A stretch of 64,000 nucleotides of DNA, from NCBI RefSeq assembly GCF_022437945.1, contig NZ_CP092535.1, forward strand, positions 806,001 through 870,000. The letters run 5' to 3'. The notes below the pieces were generated by a model. The model was not told where the DNA came from. It did not search any database and was given only the letters and a program-made list of their open reading frames with translations. Positions 48,497 to 58,069 of the stretch are shown here, piece by piece. Position 1 is the first letter of the stretch; each line of letters begins with the position of its first letter. This stretch comes from Nocardioides sp. TF02-7. Its GTDB lineage: Bacteria > Actinomycetota > Actinomycetes > Propionibacteriales > Nocardioidaceae. Made by a program: the position numbers and the translations under genes.

Positions 48497-48688
48497 AGGC
48501 TCAACCTAACGGTTCGGTCCGCTCCGGGCCGAACCGGATCCCGACATCCGAGATCGCTGTCCGCCCACTGAGACGCCCGGCTCGGGCCACGGGGATCCTC
48601 CAGTGCATCCGTAGCGCCGTTGTCGAAACGCGGCGCGCTCGCGCGTCATCCCCGTGACAGACCCACCCGACAGCGGAAGGATCACACC

Positions 48689-49063
48689 ATGAGCACCTAC
48701 GTCGTCCTGCTCCCCGGTGACGAGAACGCCTGGGAGGCGGCCAGCGCGGAGGAGCGCGCAGCGATCTTCGCCAAGCACGACGAGTTCTCCCGGGCGCTCG
48801 CCGAGCGCGGGCACCAGGTGACCGGCGGGGCCGAGCTCACGCACTCGCGCACCACGCGGAAGGTGGCCCGCGCCGACGACGGCGCGGTCGTCGTCACCGA
48901 CGGGCCCTACGCCGAGACGGTCGAGCAGCTCAGCGGCTTCTACGTCGTGGAGTCCGACGACCTCGACGACCTCGTCCAGGTCTGCGCGATCCTCGCCGAG
49001 CCCGGCAGCGCCGCGGTCGAGGTGCGGGCGGCGGTCGACCACGACGGCGACGGCGAGGCGTGA
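48689..49063 (+). CDS. YciI-like DGPF-domain protein
   Basis: 124 residues, intact: STYVVLLPGDENAWEAASAE, and the DGPF motif as VVVTDGPYAETVEQLSGFYV, which continues into the ferredoxin-like fold. DGPF proteins accompany ECF42 sigma factors and are often their targets or partners. The next gene, overlapping by four bases, is such a sigma factor. The start has GGAAGGATCACACC upstream. Confidence 0.88.
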   Translation: MSTYVVLLPGDENAWEAASAEERAAIFAKHDEFSRALAERGHQVTGGAELTHSRTTRKVARADDGAVVVTDGPYAETVEQLSGFYVVESDDLDDLVQVCAILAEPGSAAVEVRAAVDHDGDGEA

Positions 49064-50300
49064 CCTGACCGCGGCGCACGACGCGCTCGACCGGGCGCTG
49101 CGCGAGGAGTGGGGCCGGCTGCTGGCCCTGCTCGTCGCGCGGTTCCGGCGGCTCGACCTGGCCGAGGACGCCCTGGCCGACGCGTTCGAGGCGGCGGCGC
49201 GCAGCTGGCCGGGCGAGGGGGGGTGCCGGCCAACCCGGCGGCCTGGCTGCTGACGACCGCGCGCCGCCGGGTGCTCGACCGGCTGCGCCGCGAGCAGGTG
49301 CTCGCCCGGTCGATGCCGCTGCTCGAGGTCGAGGCCGGGCTCGCCGAGCGCGCGCAACGGGTGATGGCCGACGGCGGCGAGCCGCTCGTCGACGAGCGGC
49401 TGCGGCTGGTCCTGCTCTGCGCCCACCCGCGGCTGTCGCGCGAGGCGGCGGCCGCGCTGACCCTCCGGCTGGTGATGGGCGTCAGCACCGACGACGTCGC
49501 CCGGCTGTTCCTCCAGAGCACGCCGACGATGGCCGCGCGGCTCACCCGGGCCCGCAAGAAGCTGGCCGGCGAGCGGTTCGACCTGCCGTCCGGGGCCGAG
49601 CTGCACGCCCGGGCGGCGGTCGTCGCTGACGTCGCCTACCTCGCGTTCACCGCCGGCTACGCCCCAGGCTCCGGCGCCGACGTCCTGCGGGCCGACCTCG
49701 CCGGCGAGGCGGTCCGGCTGGTGCGCGTGCTCCGGTCGGTCCTCCCCTACGACGACCCCGAGCTCGACGCCCTGCTGGCGCTGGTGCTCCTCCAGCACGC
49801 GCGGCGCGACGCCCGCGTCCGGCGCCGCGGCGACGAGGTCTCGTTGGTGCTGCTGCCCGACCAGGACCGCGCGCTGTGGCGCCACGACGAGATCGCGGAG
49901 GCGCTCGGGCTGCTCACCCCGCTCGCCACCGCGCCCCCGGCGCCCTACCTCCTCCAGGCGCTGATCGCCGCCGAGCACGCGATCGCCCCGACCGCCGCGG
50001 ACACCGCCTGGCACCGCATCGTCGCCCGCTACGACGAGCTGCTCGCCCTCGCCGACACCCCCCGTCGTCCGGCTCAACCGGGCGGTCGCGCTGGCAGAGG
50101 CGGAGGGGCCGGCGGCCGGGCTCCGCGCGCTCGACTCGGTCGCCCTGCGCGGCCACCGCCTGCCCGCGGTCCGCGCCGAGCTGCTGGCCCGGCAGGGCGA
50201 GACCGCCGCCGCCCGGACGGCGTACGACGCCGCGATCGCGCTGTGCGGCAACGACGCGGAGCGCGCGCACCTGCTCCGGCGCCGCGCGGCGCTGGGCTGA
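49060..50300 (+). CDS. ECF42-type RNA polymerase sigma factor (three frameshifts)
   Basis: Start GTG 49060 overlaps the DGPF stop (GTGA) if one C is restored at 49064-49065, giving VTLTAAHDALDRALREEW. Other breaks: G7 49217-49223 (one missing) and C6 50058-50063 (one extra). Corrected length is 413 residues. The sigma2 region (RFRRLDLAEDALADAFEAAA) and sigma4 region (RLVMGVSTDDVARLFLQSTP, TMAARLTRARKKL) are followed by a long C-terminal TPR-like domain, as in ECF42. No anti-sigma factor is adjacent, also typical. Confidence 0.88.
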
Positions 50301-50306
50301 GACCGG

Positions 50307-51158
50307 TCAGCTCTCCGCGGCGGCGGCCCGGATGTCGTCCCGGAACCGGCAGAGCAGCCCGAGCACGCCCTCCGGTCCGTCGACGACGACGTCGGCGAGC
50401 GGCTGCAGCGCGCTCTCCTCGGCCGAGGCCGAGCACACCCGGAGCGTCGCGACGTCGCGCTTCTCCAGCTCGGCCACCGCCTCGAACGCGTCGAGGTCGC
50501 CGAGGTCGTCGCCGGCGAAGAGGAAGCCCCGGGCGTCGAGGTCGTGGGCGAGCTTCTCGACCACCTGGCCCTTGTCGGAGCCCGGCGAGCGGACCTCCAC
50601 GACGTTGCGGCCGGGTTCGGTCACCAGCCCGTTGCGGTCGGCGAGGTCGCGCAGCACGGGGAGCAGCCGGTCGAACGCGCCGCGCGGGTCGGGCAGCCGA
50701 CGGGTGTGGACGGCGACCGCGAGGCCCTTGTCCTCGACGTAGGCGTCGACCGCGTCGGCCTGCCGGAGGGCACGAGGGAGGTCGCGCTCGAACGTCGCGA
50801 GCCCGCGCGGCGGGCGCGGGCCGACGATCCGCCGGTGGCTCGAGCTCCACCGCTCGTTGCCGTACTGGCCGAAGAGGAACAGCTCGCGGCCCGCTGCCTG
50901 CACCGCGTCGCCGACCTCCTCCAGGCCCCCGAGGTCGAGCGCCTGACGGGCGGGCCGGCCGGTGATGACGGCGATCGCCGCGACCTCGCGGGCCAGGTCG
51001 ACGAGCACGTCGGCAGCGTCGGGATGGATGCGCGCCTGGGTGGGGTCCTCGACGATCGGGGCCAGGGTGCCGTCGAAGTCGAGACCGACGACGGCGCGCG
51101 GCGCGGCGCGGACCAGCGCGGCGTAGCGGTGTTCACCCTCGATCGACGAGAACTGCAC
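50307..51158 (-). CDS. otsB: Trehalose-6-phosphate phosphatase
   Basis: 283 residues, intact. HAD-family: VVGLDFDGTLAPIVEDP has the catalytic aspartates, VITGRPARQALDL motif II, and FLFAGDDLGDLDAFEAV motif IV. It removes phosphate from the product of OtsA (encoded at 55449 on the other strand) to give trehalose. GTG 51156-51158 chosen (VQFSSIEGEHRYAALV). It converges with the sigma-factor gene, with six bases between stops. Confidence 0.93.
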   Translation of the reverse strand: MQFSSIEGEHRYAALVRAAPRAVVGLDFDGTLAPIVEDPTQARIHPDAADVLVDLAREVAAIAVITGRPARQALDLGGLEEVGDAVQAAGRELFLFGQYGNERWSSSHRRIVGPRPPRGLATFERDLPRALRQADAVDAYVEDKGLAVAVHTRRLPDPRGAFDRLLPVLRDLADRNGLVTEPGRNVVEVRSPGSDKGQVVEKLAHDLDARGFLFAGDDLGDLDAFEAVAELEKRDVATLRVCSASAEESALQPLADVVVDGPEGVLGLLCRFRDDIRAAAAES

Positions 51159-51190
51159 GCCTCCACCCAACCACGGCCCGCAAGCAGCGG

Positions 51191-51724
51191 TCAGGCGAGC
51201 TCGCCGGTGAGGATCACCGTCAGGTCGGTGTCGCTCATCTCGCCGTCGGCGGGCATCAGCCGCTGGATGCCGAGGTCGAGCGCGAGCTTCTGGGCGGCGT
51301 CGCGCATGCCCGGCGGGAAGTAGACGGTGGTGGCGGGGATCGTGCCGTACCAGTTGTCGGCGGCCACGCCGTTCCACCCGACCTCGTCGACGCGGGCGAG
51401 CACGTCGGCCGCCAGGCCGGTGATGCCGGAGTTGTTGAAGACCACCACGCCGACGTCGCTGCGCACGACCGGCGGCTTGGTCTTCTTCGGCTTCTCCGGC
51501 TTCTCCTCGTCCTCGGCGCCGTCGCTGGGGGCGGTGACCTCGGGGCTCTCCTGCTGCTGGGCGGCCTGGGTGATCTCGCGCTCGGTGGGCTCCTCGCCGC
51601 GGGTCGCGAAGAAGGTCACGGCGGCCAGGGCGACGGCGACGACGCTGAGGAGGACGACCGGCGAGGGCAGGACGGCGCCGCGCTCGTCGCGGCGGGGGTG
51701 CGGGGGCCAGGTGGGGAAGGACAT
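51191..51724 (-). CDS. LytR_C domain membrane protein
   Basis: 177 residues, intact. One membrane helix (VVLLSVVAVALAAVTFFA, about 24-41), a charged linker (EDEEKPEKPKKTKPP) and a LytR_C domain (VVVFNNSGITGLAADVLARV; WYGTIPATTVYFPPGMRDAA). Such proteins are found next to DUF3263 genes in actinobacteria. The domain occurs in LytR-CpsA-Psr wall enzymes, so a cell-wall link is likely, but its activity is unknown. Confidence 0.87.
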   Translation of the reverse strand: MSFPTWPPHPRRDERGAVLPSPVVLLSVVAVALAAVTFFATRGEEPTEREITQAAQQQESPEVTAPSDGAEDEEKPEKPKKTKPPVVRSDVGVVVFNNSGITGLAADVLARVDEVGWNGVAADNWYGTIPATTVYFPPGMRDAAQKLALDLGIQRLMPADGEMSDTDLTVILTGELA

Positions 51725-51735
51725 GGCCGGTCCGC

Positions 51736-52036
51736 TCAGAGCTCGAAGCCGAGGCGGCGCGCCGAGCGCTGCCGCTGGCGTTGGGAGCGCAGCCGCCGGA
51801 GGCGCCGCACGAGGAGCGGGTCGGCGGCGAGGGCCTCGGGCCGGTCGATGAGGGCGTTGAGGACCTGGTAGTAGCGGGTGGAGCTCATGTCGAACTTCTC
51901 CCGCACGGCGGTCTCCTTGGCGCCGGCGTACTTCCACCACTGACGCTCGAACTCGAGGATCTCGCGGTCGCGCTCGCTCAGGTCACCCCCTGGCGATGCG
52001 GCGGCGGGGGGCCTCGGTGCTCCGCTGGGGATCCAT
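51736..52036 (-). CDS. DUF3263 helix-turn-helix-like protein (one frameshift)
   Basis: ATG 52034-52036 opens MDPQRSTEAPRRRIARG. One base is extra in C5 51986-51990, after which it reads LSERDREILEFERQWWKYAG and STRYYQVLNALIDRPEALAA and ends SARRLGFEL, 99 residues in all. DUF3263 is a short DNA-binding-like domain of actinobacteria with the conserved WW-K-AGAKE region. It lies 11 bp upstream of the LytR_C gene. Without correction this gene is invisible in any single frame. Confidence 0.85.
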
Positions 52037-52177
52037 GCTCACCCGCTGGCTCGTCCGACTCTGCTTCCAGGCTCCACTGTAGACGGCGAATCACAGCGAT
52101 GTCATTCAGGCCCTCGGGGTGTTGCGGGCGGATTCGGCGGACCTGGCCCGGCTGCCCGGACCGCTAGGGTCCGGCGC

Positions 52178-53221
52178 ATGACCGACACCGTGCGGTGGGG
52201 CATCCTCGCGCCCGGCGCGATCGCGGGGCTGCTCGCGCGCGACCTCGCCCTCGTCCCCGACGCCGCGATCACCGCCGTCGCCTCCCGCGACCGCACGCGG
52301 GCCGAGGCGTTCGCGGCCGCGCACGCGCCGGGAGCCCGGGCGTACGGCGACTACGCCGCGCTGGTCGCCGACCCCGAGGTCGACGTGGTCTACGTCGCCT
52401 CCCCGCACGCGCTGCACCTGGAGCAAGCGACGCTGGCGCTGGCGGGCGGCAAGCACGTGCTGTGCGAGAAGCCGCTCACCCTCGACCGCGGCACGGCCGA
52501 GGCGCTGGTGGCCGTGGCCCGGGCGCACGACCGGTTCCTCATGGAGGCGATGTGGAGCGCCTGCCACCCGGTCTGGCGCGACCTCGCGCGGCGGCTGCGG
52601 GCCGGGGACTTCGGCACGCCGCGGCAGCTCGCCGCCGACCTGTCCTTCGTCGCCGACGTCGGTCCCGACCACCGGCTGCGCAACCCCGCGCTCGGAGGCG
52701 GGGCGCTGCTCGACATCGGCGTCTACCCGCTGACCTTCGCCCACGTGCTGCTGGGCGAGGCACTCGAGCTGCGGGCGACCGGCGTGCTCGACACCCGTGA
52801 CGCCGCGCCGGGCGTCGACCTCGACGTGGCGATCGCCGGCCGCTACCCCGGCGAGCCCGAGGTGGTCGCGGCGCTGCGCACCAGCCTCACCTCGCACTCG
52901 CCGTGCACGGCGACGATCGCGACCGACGAGGGCTGGGTCGAGGTGCCCACGGAGTTCCACTTCCCGAGCCACTTCACGTTCCATCCGCGCGATCCCCGCC
53001 GCGGAGCCGACGGCGGCACCGCCGAGCCGGTGCGGTTCGACCCGCCGGAGCCGGTGGTCGGGACCGGCTACGGCAACGAGGTCGCCCACGTCGGCGACTG
53101 CCTGCGCCGCGGCCTCCGCGAGTCGCCCCTCGTCCCGCACGCGCAGACCCTCACCGTCCTCGGGCAGATCGACGACCTCCGTCGCCAGCTCGGCACGCAC
53201 CCCGGGCTGACGGCTGGCTGA
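52178..53221 (+). CDS. Gfo/Idh/MocA family oxidoreductase
   Basis: 347 residues, intact. Rossmann start RWGILAPGAIAGLLARDLAL (GxGxxG altered to GAIAG). The signature EKPL appears in GGKHVLCEKPLTLDRGTAEA, with the catalytic lysine. GGGALLDIGVYPLTFAHVLL has the expected D-x-G-x-Y-P. The substrate is probably a sugar or cyclitol; the closest textbook type is dihydrodiol/glucose-fructose dehydrogenase. It is a lone plus-strand gene between minus-strand units. Confidence 0.9.
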   Translation: MTDTVRWGILAPGAIAGLLARDLALVPDAAITAVASRDRTRAEAFAAAHAPGARAYGDYAALVADPEVDVVYVASPHALHLEQATLALAGGKHVLCEKPLTLDRGTAEALVAVARAHDRFLMEAMWSACHPVWRDLARRLRAGDFGTPRQLAADLSFVADVGPDHRLRNPALGGGALLDIGVYPLTFAHVLLGEALELRATGVLDTRDAAPGVDLDVAIAGRYPGEPEVVAALRTSLTSHSPCTATIATDEGWVEVPTEFHFPSHFTFHPRDPRRGADGGTAEPVRFDPPEPVVGTGYGNEVAHVGDCLRRGLRESPLVPHAQTLTVLGQIDDLRRQLGTHPGLTAG

Positions 53222-53238
53222 CGGGCCGACGGCCGGGC

Positions 53239-53886
53239 TCAGCCGCCCGCCCGCAGGAACCGCACCACGGCCAGCACCCGCCGGTGGGCGCTGTCGTCGT
53301 CGGGGCTGAGGCCGAGCTTGGCGAAGATCCGCTGGGTGTGCTTCTCCACGCCGCCGAGGGTGACGACCAGCTCCTCGGCGATCGCCGCGTTCGACCGGCC
53401 CTCGGCCATCAGCGCCAGCACCTCGCGCTCCCGCGGGGTCAGCGCGGTCAGCGGGTCGCGGTGCCGGCCCATCAGCTGCCGCACGACGAGCGGGTCGAGC
53501 ACGGTGCCGCCGTCGGCGACCCGGGCGACCGCGACGAGGAATTCCTCCACCTCGGTGACCCGGTCCTTGAGCAGGTAGCCGATGCCCTGCTCGCCGGTCG
53601 CGAGCAGGTCGTCGGCGTAGGCCACCTCGACGTACTGCGACAGCACCAGCAGCCTGGCCTCCGGCCACGACCGTCGTACGTCGACCGCGGCACGCAGCCC
53701 CTCGTCGGTGTGGCTGGGCGGCATCCGCACGTCGACGATCGCCAGGTCCGGCCGATGCCCGAGGACCGCCTCGACCACGCCGGGGCCGTCGGCGACCGCC
53801 GCGACGACCTCGTGGCCGGCCTCCTGGAGCAGCAGCTGCAGGCCCTCCCGCAGCAGCACCGAGTCGTCGGCCAGCACGATCCTCAC
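53239..53886 (-). CDS. NarL/LuxR-family response regulator
   Basis: 215 residues, intact. Receiver domain with acidic pocket D7-D8, phospho-acceptor D52 (LAIVDVRMPP) and K107 (GYLLKDRV). The C-terminal LuxR helix-turn-helix (LTPREREVLALMAEGRSNAA) follows at about 148-210. It lies 24 bp downstream of its cognate histidine kinase gene. Targets unknown; the pair is adjacent to, but divergent from, otsA. Confidence 0.94.
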   Translation of the reverse strand: MRIVLADDSVLLREGLQLLLQEAGHEVVAAVADGPGVVEAVLGHRPDLAIVDVRMPPSHTDEGLRAAVDVRRSWPEARLLVLSQYVEVAYADDLLATGEQGIGYLLKDRVTEVEEFLVAVARVADGGTVLDPLVVRQLMGRHRDPLTALTPREREVLALMAEGRSNAAIAEELVVTLGGVEKHTQRIFAKLGLSPDDDSAHRRVLAVVRFLRAGG

Positions 53887-53910
53887 GCGGCGGTCCTCAC
53901 GGGCAGATCC

Positions 53911-55257
53911 TCACCCGAGCGGGACCTCGGCCCGCACCCGGGTGGGTCCGCCGTCCGGCGAGGCGACGACGAGGCTGCCGTCGACGCCGTCGAGCCGCTC
54001 GCGCAGACCGTGCAGCCCGCGGCCCGGCGCCGGGCCGGCGCCGCCGCGGCCGTCGTCGTCGACCGTCACCACCAGCCGGCCGTCGACGACCTCGACCCGC
54101 ACCTGCGCCCGGGTGGCGCCGCTGTGCTTGGCGACGTTGGTGAGGCTCTCGGCGACGACGAAGTACGCCGCGGTCTCCGCGGCCTGGGGCAGCCCGTCGG
54201 GCACGTCGACGACGACGTCGACCGGGATCGCCTGGCCCGCGGCCATCTCCCGCACCGCGACCGCGAGCCCGCGGTCGACGAGGAGCGGCGGTGCGATGCC
54301 GCGCGACAGCGCCCGCAGCTCCTCGACCGTCTCGCGGGTCTGGGCCAGCGCGGCGTCGATGGTCGCCGCCGCCCGGGCGGGGTCGGTCGTGACCTGGCGG
54401 CGGGCCCGGCCGAGGTCCATGCCGAGCCGGATCAGCCGCTGCTGGGGCCCGTCGTGGATGTCGCGCTCGAGCCGCCGCAGCGACTGCGCCTCCGCCCGGT
54501 GCGCCGACTCGCGGCTCTCCTCCATCCGCACCAGGCGGCCGACCATCTCCACCCGGCTGCACAGCAGCATCCGCGCCACCGACGCGTGGGTGCCGGCCGC
54601 GAGCCGCACGGCGAACGGCAGTGTCACCAGTGCGACCACGCCGATCGCCAGGTTGAGCAGCGACTCCGGGGTCCGCCCCTCGCCGAGGCCGAGGAGCTCG
54701 GCCAGGCCGACGTTGTCCTCGTCGAACGGGATGTAGCGCTGCCAGAACCAGTAGGTGAGCCCGCCGAGCACGAGCGACCACCAGACCACGGTCACCACGA
54801 ACGCGAACAGAGCGGTCGCCAGCGCCACCAGGCTCCACAGCACGTCGAGCCAGGTCTGGGCGTCGCGCAGCGGGGTGAGGACCGCGCGCACCCGGCCGTC
54901 GCCGGGCGCCGGGCGCAGGTAGGCCGGGAACGGCGCGTCGAGGCCGAGCATCGACCGCAGCCGGACCCGCTCCGCGTGGGCGAACCCGCGGGCGACGTAC
55001 GCCGTCCCCAGCAGCACCGCCAGGCCGACGCCGGCCACGACCAACGTGCCGAGCCCGGCCGCGAGCCCGGTGAGGACGACGGAGAACGACGGGACGGCCA
55101 GGACCAGCGCCGTCACGCCGTAGCCGCTGTCGAGCAGCAGGCGACGGACGAAGCCGTCGCGCCCCTGCGGGGCGGGGCGCCGGGCGGCGTCGTCGGGCGA
55201 CTCGGTCGCACCCGGCTCGGGGGTCGGGCTCACGGGCACCAGCATCGTCTCGGTCAT
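53911..55257 (-). CDS. Membrane sensor histidine kinase (HisKA_3)
   Basis: 448 residues, intact. The N-terminal sensor has about five membrane helices in two blocks (about 46-90 and 140-225), a DUF1707/DUF4118-free design of the NarX/DesK class. The dimerisation domain has the phospho-acceptor H268 in ERDIHDGPQQRLIRLGMDLG, and the HATPase_c domain shows VVAESLTNVAKHSGATRAQV (N box) and VDDDGRGGAGPAPGRGLHGL (G boxes). It phosphorylates the adjacent response regulator. Signal unknown. Confidence 0.93.
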   Translation of the reverse strand: MTETMLVPVSPTPEPGATESPDDAARRPAPQGRDGFVRRLLLDSGYGVTALVLAVPSFSVVLTGLAAGLGTLVVAGVGLAVLLGTAYVARGFAHAERVRLRSMLGLDAPFPAYLRPAPGDGRVRAVLTPLRDAQTWLDVLWSLVALATALFAFVVTVVWWSLVLGGLTYWFWQRYIPFDEDNVGLAELLGLGEGRTPESLLNLAIGVVALVTLPFAVRLAAGTHASVARMLLCSRVEMVGRLVRMEESRESAHRAEAQSLRRLERDIHDGPQQRLIRLGMDLGRARRQVTTDPARAAATIDAALAQTRETVEELRALSRGIAPPLLVDRGLAVAVREMAAGQAIPVDVVVDVPDGLPQAAETAAYFVVAESLTNVAKHSGATRAQVRVEVVDGRLVVTVDDDGRGGAGPAPGRGLHGLRERLDGVDGSLVVASPDGGPTRVRAEVPLG

Positions 55258-55370
55258 GGCAGCAACGCTAGGAACGCGCCGGGCCCCGCACCATCCGGCC
55301 AGCCCGACAGCCGGTGTCGGGCCAGCCCGACAGGCGGGCGCGGCCGCCCGGCCGGGCGCGACGGTCCGGC

Positions 55371-55436
55371 TAGATGAGTAAGTCCAAGGGGTCGTGCAGG
55401 TCGCGCAGCGTGCGAACCCTTGGACTTACTCATCTA
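55371..55436. repeat. Long perfect hairpin in front of otsA, copy 1
   Basis: Perfect 20 bp stem: left arm 55371-55390 (TAGATGAGTAAGTCCAAGGG), right arm 55417-55436. The loop is 26 nt and ends TCGCGCAGCGTGCGAA. A second copy (59860-59915) has the same 16 nt loop and a stem that differs by one compensated pair (T-A to C-G). The right arm ends 12 bases before the otsA GTG and touches its AGGGG ribosome site. It could be a dispersed repeat, a terminator for read-through, or a translation control element. Confidence 0.9.
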
Positions 55437-55448
55437 GGGGTGGGTCTC

Positions 55449-56873
55449 GTGCCGAACCATCTCGTGATCGTCGCCAACCGCCTGCCGGTCGACCGCATCA
55501 CCGAGGAGGACGGCAGCACCTCGTGGCGACGCTCCCCCGGCGGTCTCGTCAGCGCCATCGAACCGGTGATGCGGGCCAACGACGGCGTCTGGATGGGGTG
55601 GCCGGGCGGCACCGACCAGGACCTCGAGCCGTTCGAGGACGACGGCCTCCAGCTGGTGCCGATGACGATGACCCAGGAGCAGATCGAGGGCCACTACGAG
55701 GGCTTCTCCAACGCCACGCTGTGGCCGCTCTACCACGACCTCGTCGCCAAGCCGGAGTTCCACCGCGAGTGGTGGGACGAGTACGTCAAGGTCAACCGGC
55801 GGTTCGCCGAGCGGGCCGCCGAGCTCGCCGCGAAGGGCGCCACGGTGTGGGTGCACGACTACCAGCTCCAGCTGGTGCCGCAGTACCTCCGCGAGCTGCG
55901 GCCCGACCTGCGGATCGGCTTCTACCTCCACATCCCGTTCCCACCCGCCGAGCTGTTCCAGCAGCTGCCGTGGCGCCGGCAGCTGCTCGAGGGCCTGCTC
56001 GGTGCCGACCTGGTCGGCTTCCAGCTGCCCGGCGCGGCGCAGAACTTCGTGCGGCTCGTGCGGCAGCGGGTCGGCCACAAGACCCACCGCGACCTCGTCT
56101 ACCTGCCCGACGGCCGCACCGTGCGGGCGGCGGCGTTCCCGATCTCCATCGACGCCGCGGGCTTCGAGGAGCTCGCCCGCTCCGAGGCGGTGGTCGAGCG
56201 GGCGAAGGCGATCCGCGAGGCGCTCGGCAACCCGCGCAAGATCTTCCTCGGCATCGACCGGCTCGACTACACCAAGGGCATCTACGCGCGGCTGCGCGCC
56301 TTCGGCGAGCTGATCCGCGACGGCCACGTCGACGTCGAGGACGCCGTCTTCGTGCAGGTCGCGGTGCCGTCGCGGGAGCAGGTGGAGCAGTACAAGCTGC
56401 TCCGCGACGAGATCGACCGGCTGGTGGGCCGGCTCAACGGCGACCTCGGCCGGATCGGCCGGCCGGCGATCAGCTACCTGCACACCTCCTACCCGCGCGA
56501 GGAGATGGCGGCGCTCTACCGCGCCGCCGACATCATGGTGGTGACGCCGTACCGCGACGGGATGAACCTGGTGTGCAAGGAGTACGTCGCGTGCCGGGTC
56601 GACGAGGACGGCGCCCTCGTGCTCTCGGAGTTCGCCGGGGCGGCCGACGAGCTGCGCCAGGCGTGGCTCATCAACCCCTACGACATCAACGGCATGAAGG
56701 CGGCGCTGCTCGAGGCGCACCGGGCCGAGCCCAAGGAGCTCACCCGCCGGATGCGGGCGATGCGCAAGACCGTGACCCAGCACGACGTCAAGGCGTGGGC
56801 GGCGAGCTTCATGACCGAGCTCGACGACATCGGGAGCCACCGCAAGATGGTGCGGCCGGCCACCCGCTCCTGA
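55449..56873 (+). CDS. otsA: Trehalose-6-phosphate synthase
   Basis: 474 residues, intact, GT20 family. [15 protein letters not shown] opens it, and [17 protein letters not shown] has the substrate loop. [20 protein letters not shown] and [20 protein letters not shown] are diagnostic, as is [20 protein letters not shown]. It makes trehalose 6-phosphate from a nucleotide-glucose and glucose 6-phosphate for OtsB. GTG 55449 is preferred (AGGGG nine bases upstream) over GTG 55440. The 5' leader is occupied by a long hairpin. Confidence 0.95.
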   Translation: MPNHLVIVANRLPVDRITEEDGSTSWRRSPGGLVSAIEPVMRANDGVWMGWPGGTDQDLEPFEDDGLQLVPMTMTQEQIEGHYEGFSNATLWPLYHDLVAKPEFHREWWDEYVKVNRRFAERAAELAAKGATVWVHDYQLQLVPQYLRELRPDLRIGFYLHIPFPPAELFQQLPWRRQLLEGLLGADLVGFQLPGAAQNFVRLVRQRVGHKTHRDLVYLPDGRTVRAAAFPISIDAAGFEELARSEAVVERAKAIREALGNPRKIFLGIDRLDYTKGIYARLRAFGELIRDGHVDVEDAVFVQVAVPSREQVEQYKLLRDEIDRLVGRLNGDLGRIGRPAISYLHTSYPREEMAALYRAADIMVVTPYRDGMNLVCKEYVACRVDEDGALVLSEFAGAADELRQAWLINPYDINGMKAALLEAHRAEPKELTRRMRAMRKTVTQHDVKAWAASFMTELDDIGSHRKMVRPATRS

Positions 56874-56883
56874 GCAGCCGCTC

Positions 56884-58032
56884 ATGGATCTGGTGCCGAA
56901 GCCCGATCAGGTCGTCGCCGCGGCCGGCAACGTGGCGCACAAGCTGCTCTACGGCGGGCTCGCCGACCTGCGCCCGATGCCCCGGACCCTCATCGACGAG
57001 GGCCGGCTCCGCGAGGTCTACCACTACCGCCCGGCCGGCGCGGTGCAGGAGACCGGCGACCCGGTGCTGCTCGTCACGCCGCTCGCGGCGCCCTCGCTCT
57101 GCTACGACCTGCGCCGGGGCTGCTCGCTGGTCGAGCACCTCGTCACCGGCGGCCGGCCGACGTACCTCGTGGAGTACGGCGAGGTCTCCTTCCGCGACCG
57201 GGACCTCGGGATGGAGCACTGGGTCGACGAGGTCGTGCCCACGGCGGTCCGCGAGGTCTCCCGGCACGCCGGCGGCCGGCCGGTGCACGTGGTCGGCTGG
57301 AGCCTCGGCGGGATCTTCTCGCTGCTCGCGGTCGCCGACGCCACCGACCTCCCGGTGGCGTCGCTGACGGTCGTCGGGTCGCCGGTCGACGTCAGCCTGG
57401 TGCCGCTCGTCGCGCCGTTCCGGCCGCTGCTCGACCTCGGCAACGGCCGCGGGCTCGTCACCCGTGGCTACCGGCTCCTCGGCGGCGCCCCGAAGCCGCT
57501 CGTCCGCTGGGCGTTCCAGCTCACGTCGGTGCAGAAGCTGGTCACGAAGCCGGTGGCCATCGCGGCCAACATCGACGACACCGACTTCCTCGCCCAGGTG
57601 GAAGCGGTCGACCGGTTCACCGACAACATGATCGCCTACCCCGGCCGGACGTTCGGCCAGCTCTACCACCGGTTCGCGAAGGGCAACCAGCTCGCCTCCG
57701 GCGAGCTCGCGCTCGGCGACCGCACCATCCGGCTGTCCGACGTCGCCGTGCCGGCGCTGGTCTTCGGCGGGGCCACCGACCAGATCGCGCCGGTGCCCGC
57801 GGTGAAGGCGGTGGTCCCGATGCTCAGCGGGTCGCCCGAGGTGCGGTTCGAGGTCGTGCCGGGCGGCCACCTCGGGATGCTCACCGGCCGCGCCGCGCGG
57901 CGGAGCACCTGGCAGGTCCTCGACGAGTGGCTCGACGAGTGGTCCACCGACCCGGCGCCGCCGGAGCCGGCGATCGGCACCAACCCCGAGCGGCGGCACC
58001 GCTCGTCGGCGTCCCGGGCGCTGGGCCGCTGA
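56884..58032 (+). CDS. Alpha/beta hydrolase, PHA-synthase-like
   Basis: 382 residues, intact, starting 10 bp after otsA. The fold is that of PhaC-like proteins: VLLVTPLAAPSLCYDLRRGC, VEYGEVSFRDRDLGMEHWVD, and the nucleophile elbow VGWSLGG with serine at residue 140, where true PHA synthases have cysteine. A later aspartate (GGATDQIAPV) and histidine (VPGGHLGML) complete the triad. A serine in place of cysteine argues for a hydrolase or acyltransferase rather than a PHA synthase. Possibly co-transcribed with otsA. Confidence 0.85.
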   Translation: MDLVPKPDQVVAAAGNVAHKLLYGGLADLRPMPRTLIDEGRLREVYHYRPAGAVQETGDPVLLVTPLAAPSLCYDLRRGCSLVEHLVTGGRPTYLVEYGEVSFRDRDLGMEHWVDEVVPTAVREVSRHAGGRPVHVVGWSLGGIFSLLAVADATDLPVASLTVVGSPVDVSLVPLVAPFRPLLDLGNGRGLVTRGYRLLGGAPKPLVRWAFQLTSVQKLVTKPVAIAANIDDTDFLAQVEAVDRFTDNMIAYPGRTFGQLYHRFAKGNQLASGELALGDRTIRLSDVAVPALVFGGATDQIAPVPAVKAVVPMLSGSPEVRFEVVPGGHLGMLTGRAARRSTWQVLDEWLDEWSTDPAPPEPAIGTNPERRHRSSASRALGR

Positions 58033-58069
58033 GGGGTGTCGGGTCTGGTGCGGGGAGCGGGTAGGCCGG

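Noticed and set aside
55374..55448. N-terminal extension of OtsA through the hairpin
   Set aside because: The extra residues are only the translated hairpin; OtsA proteins start at the VANRLP region, and AGGGG precedes GTG 55449.
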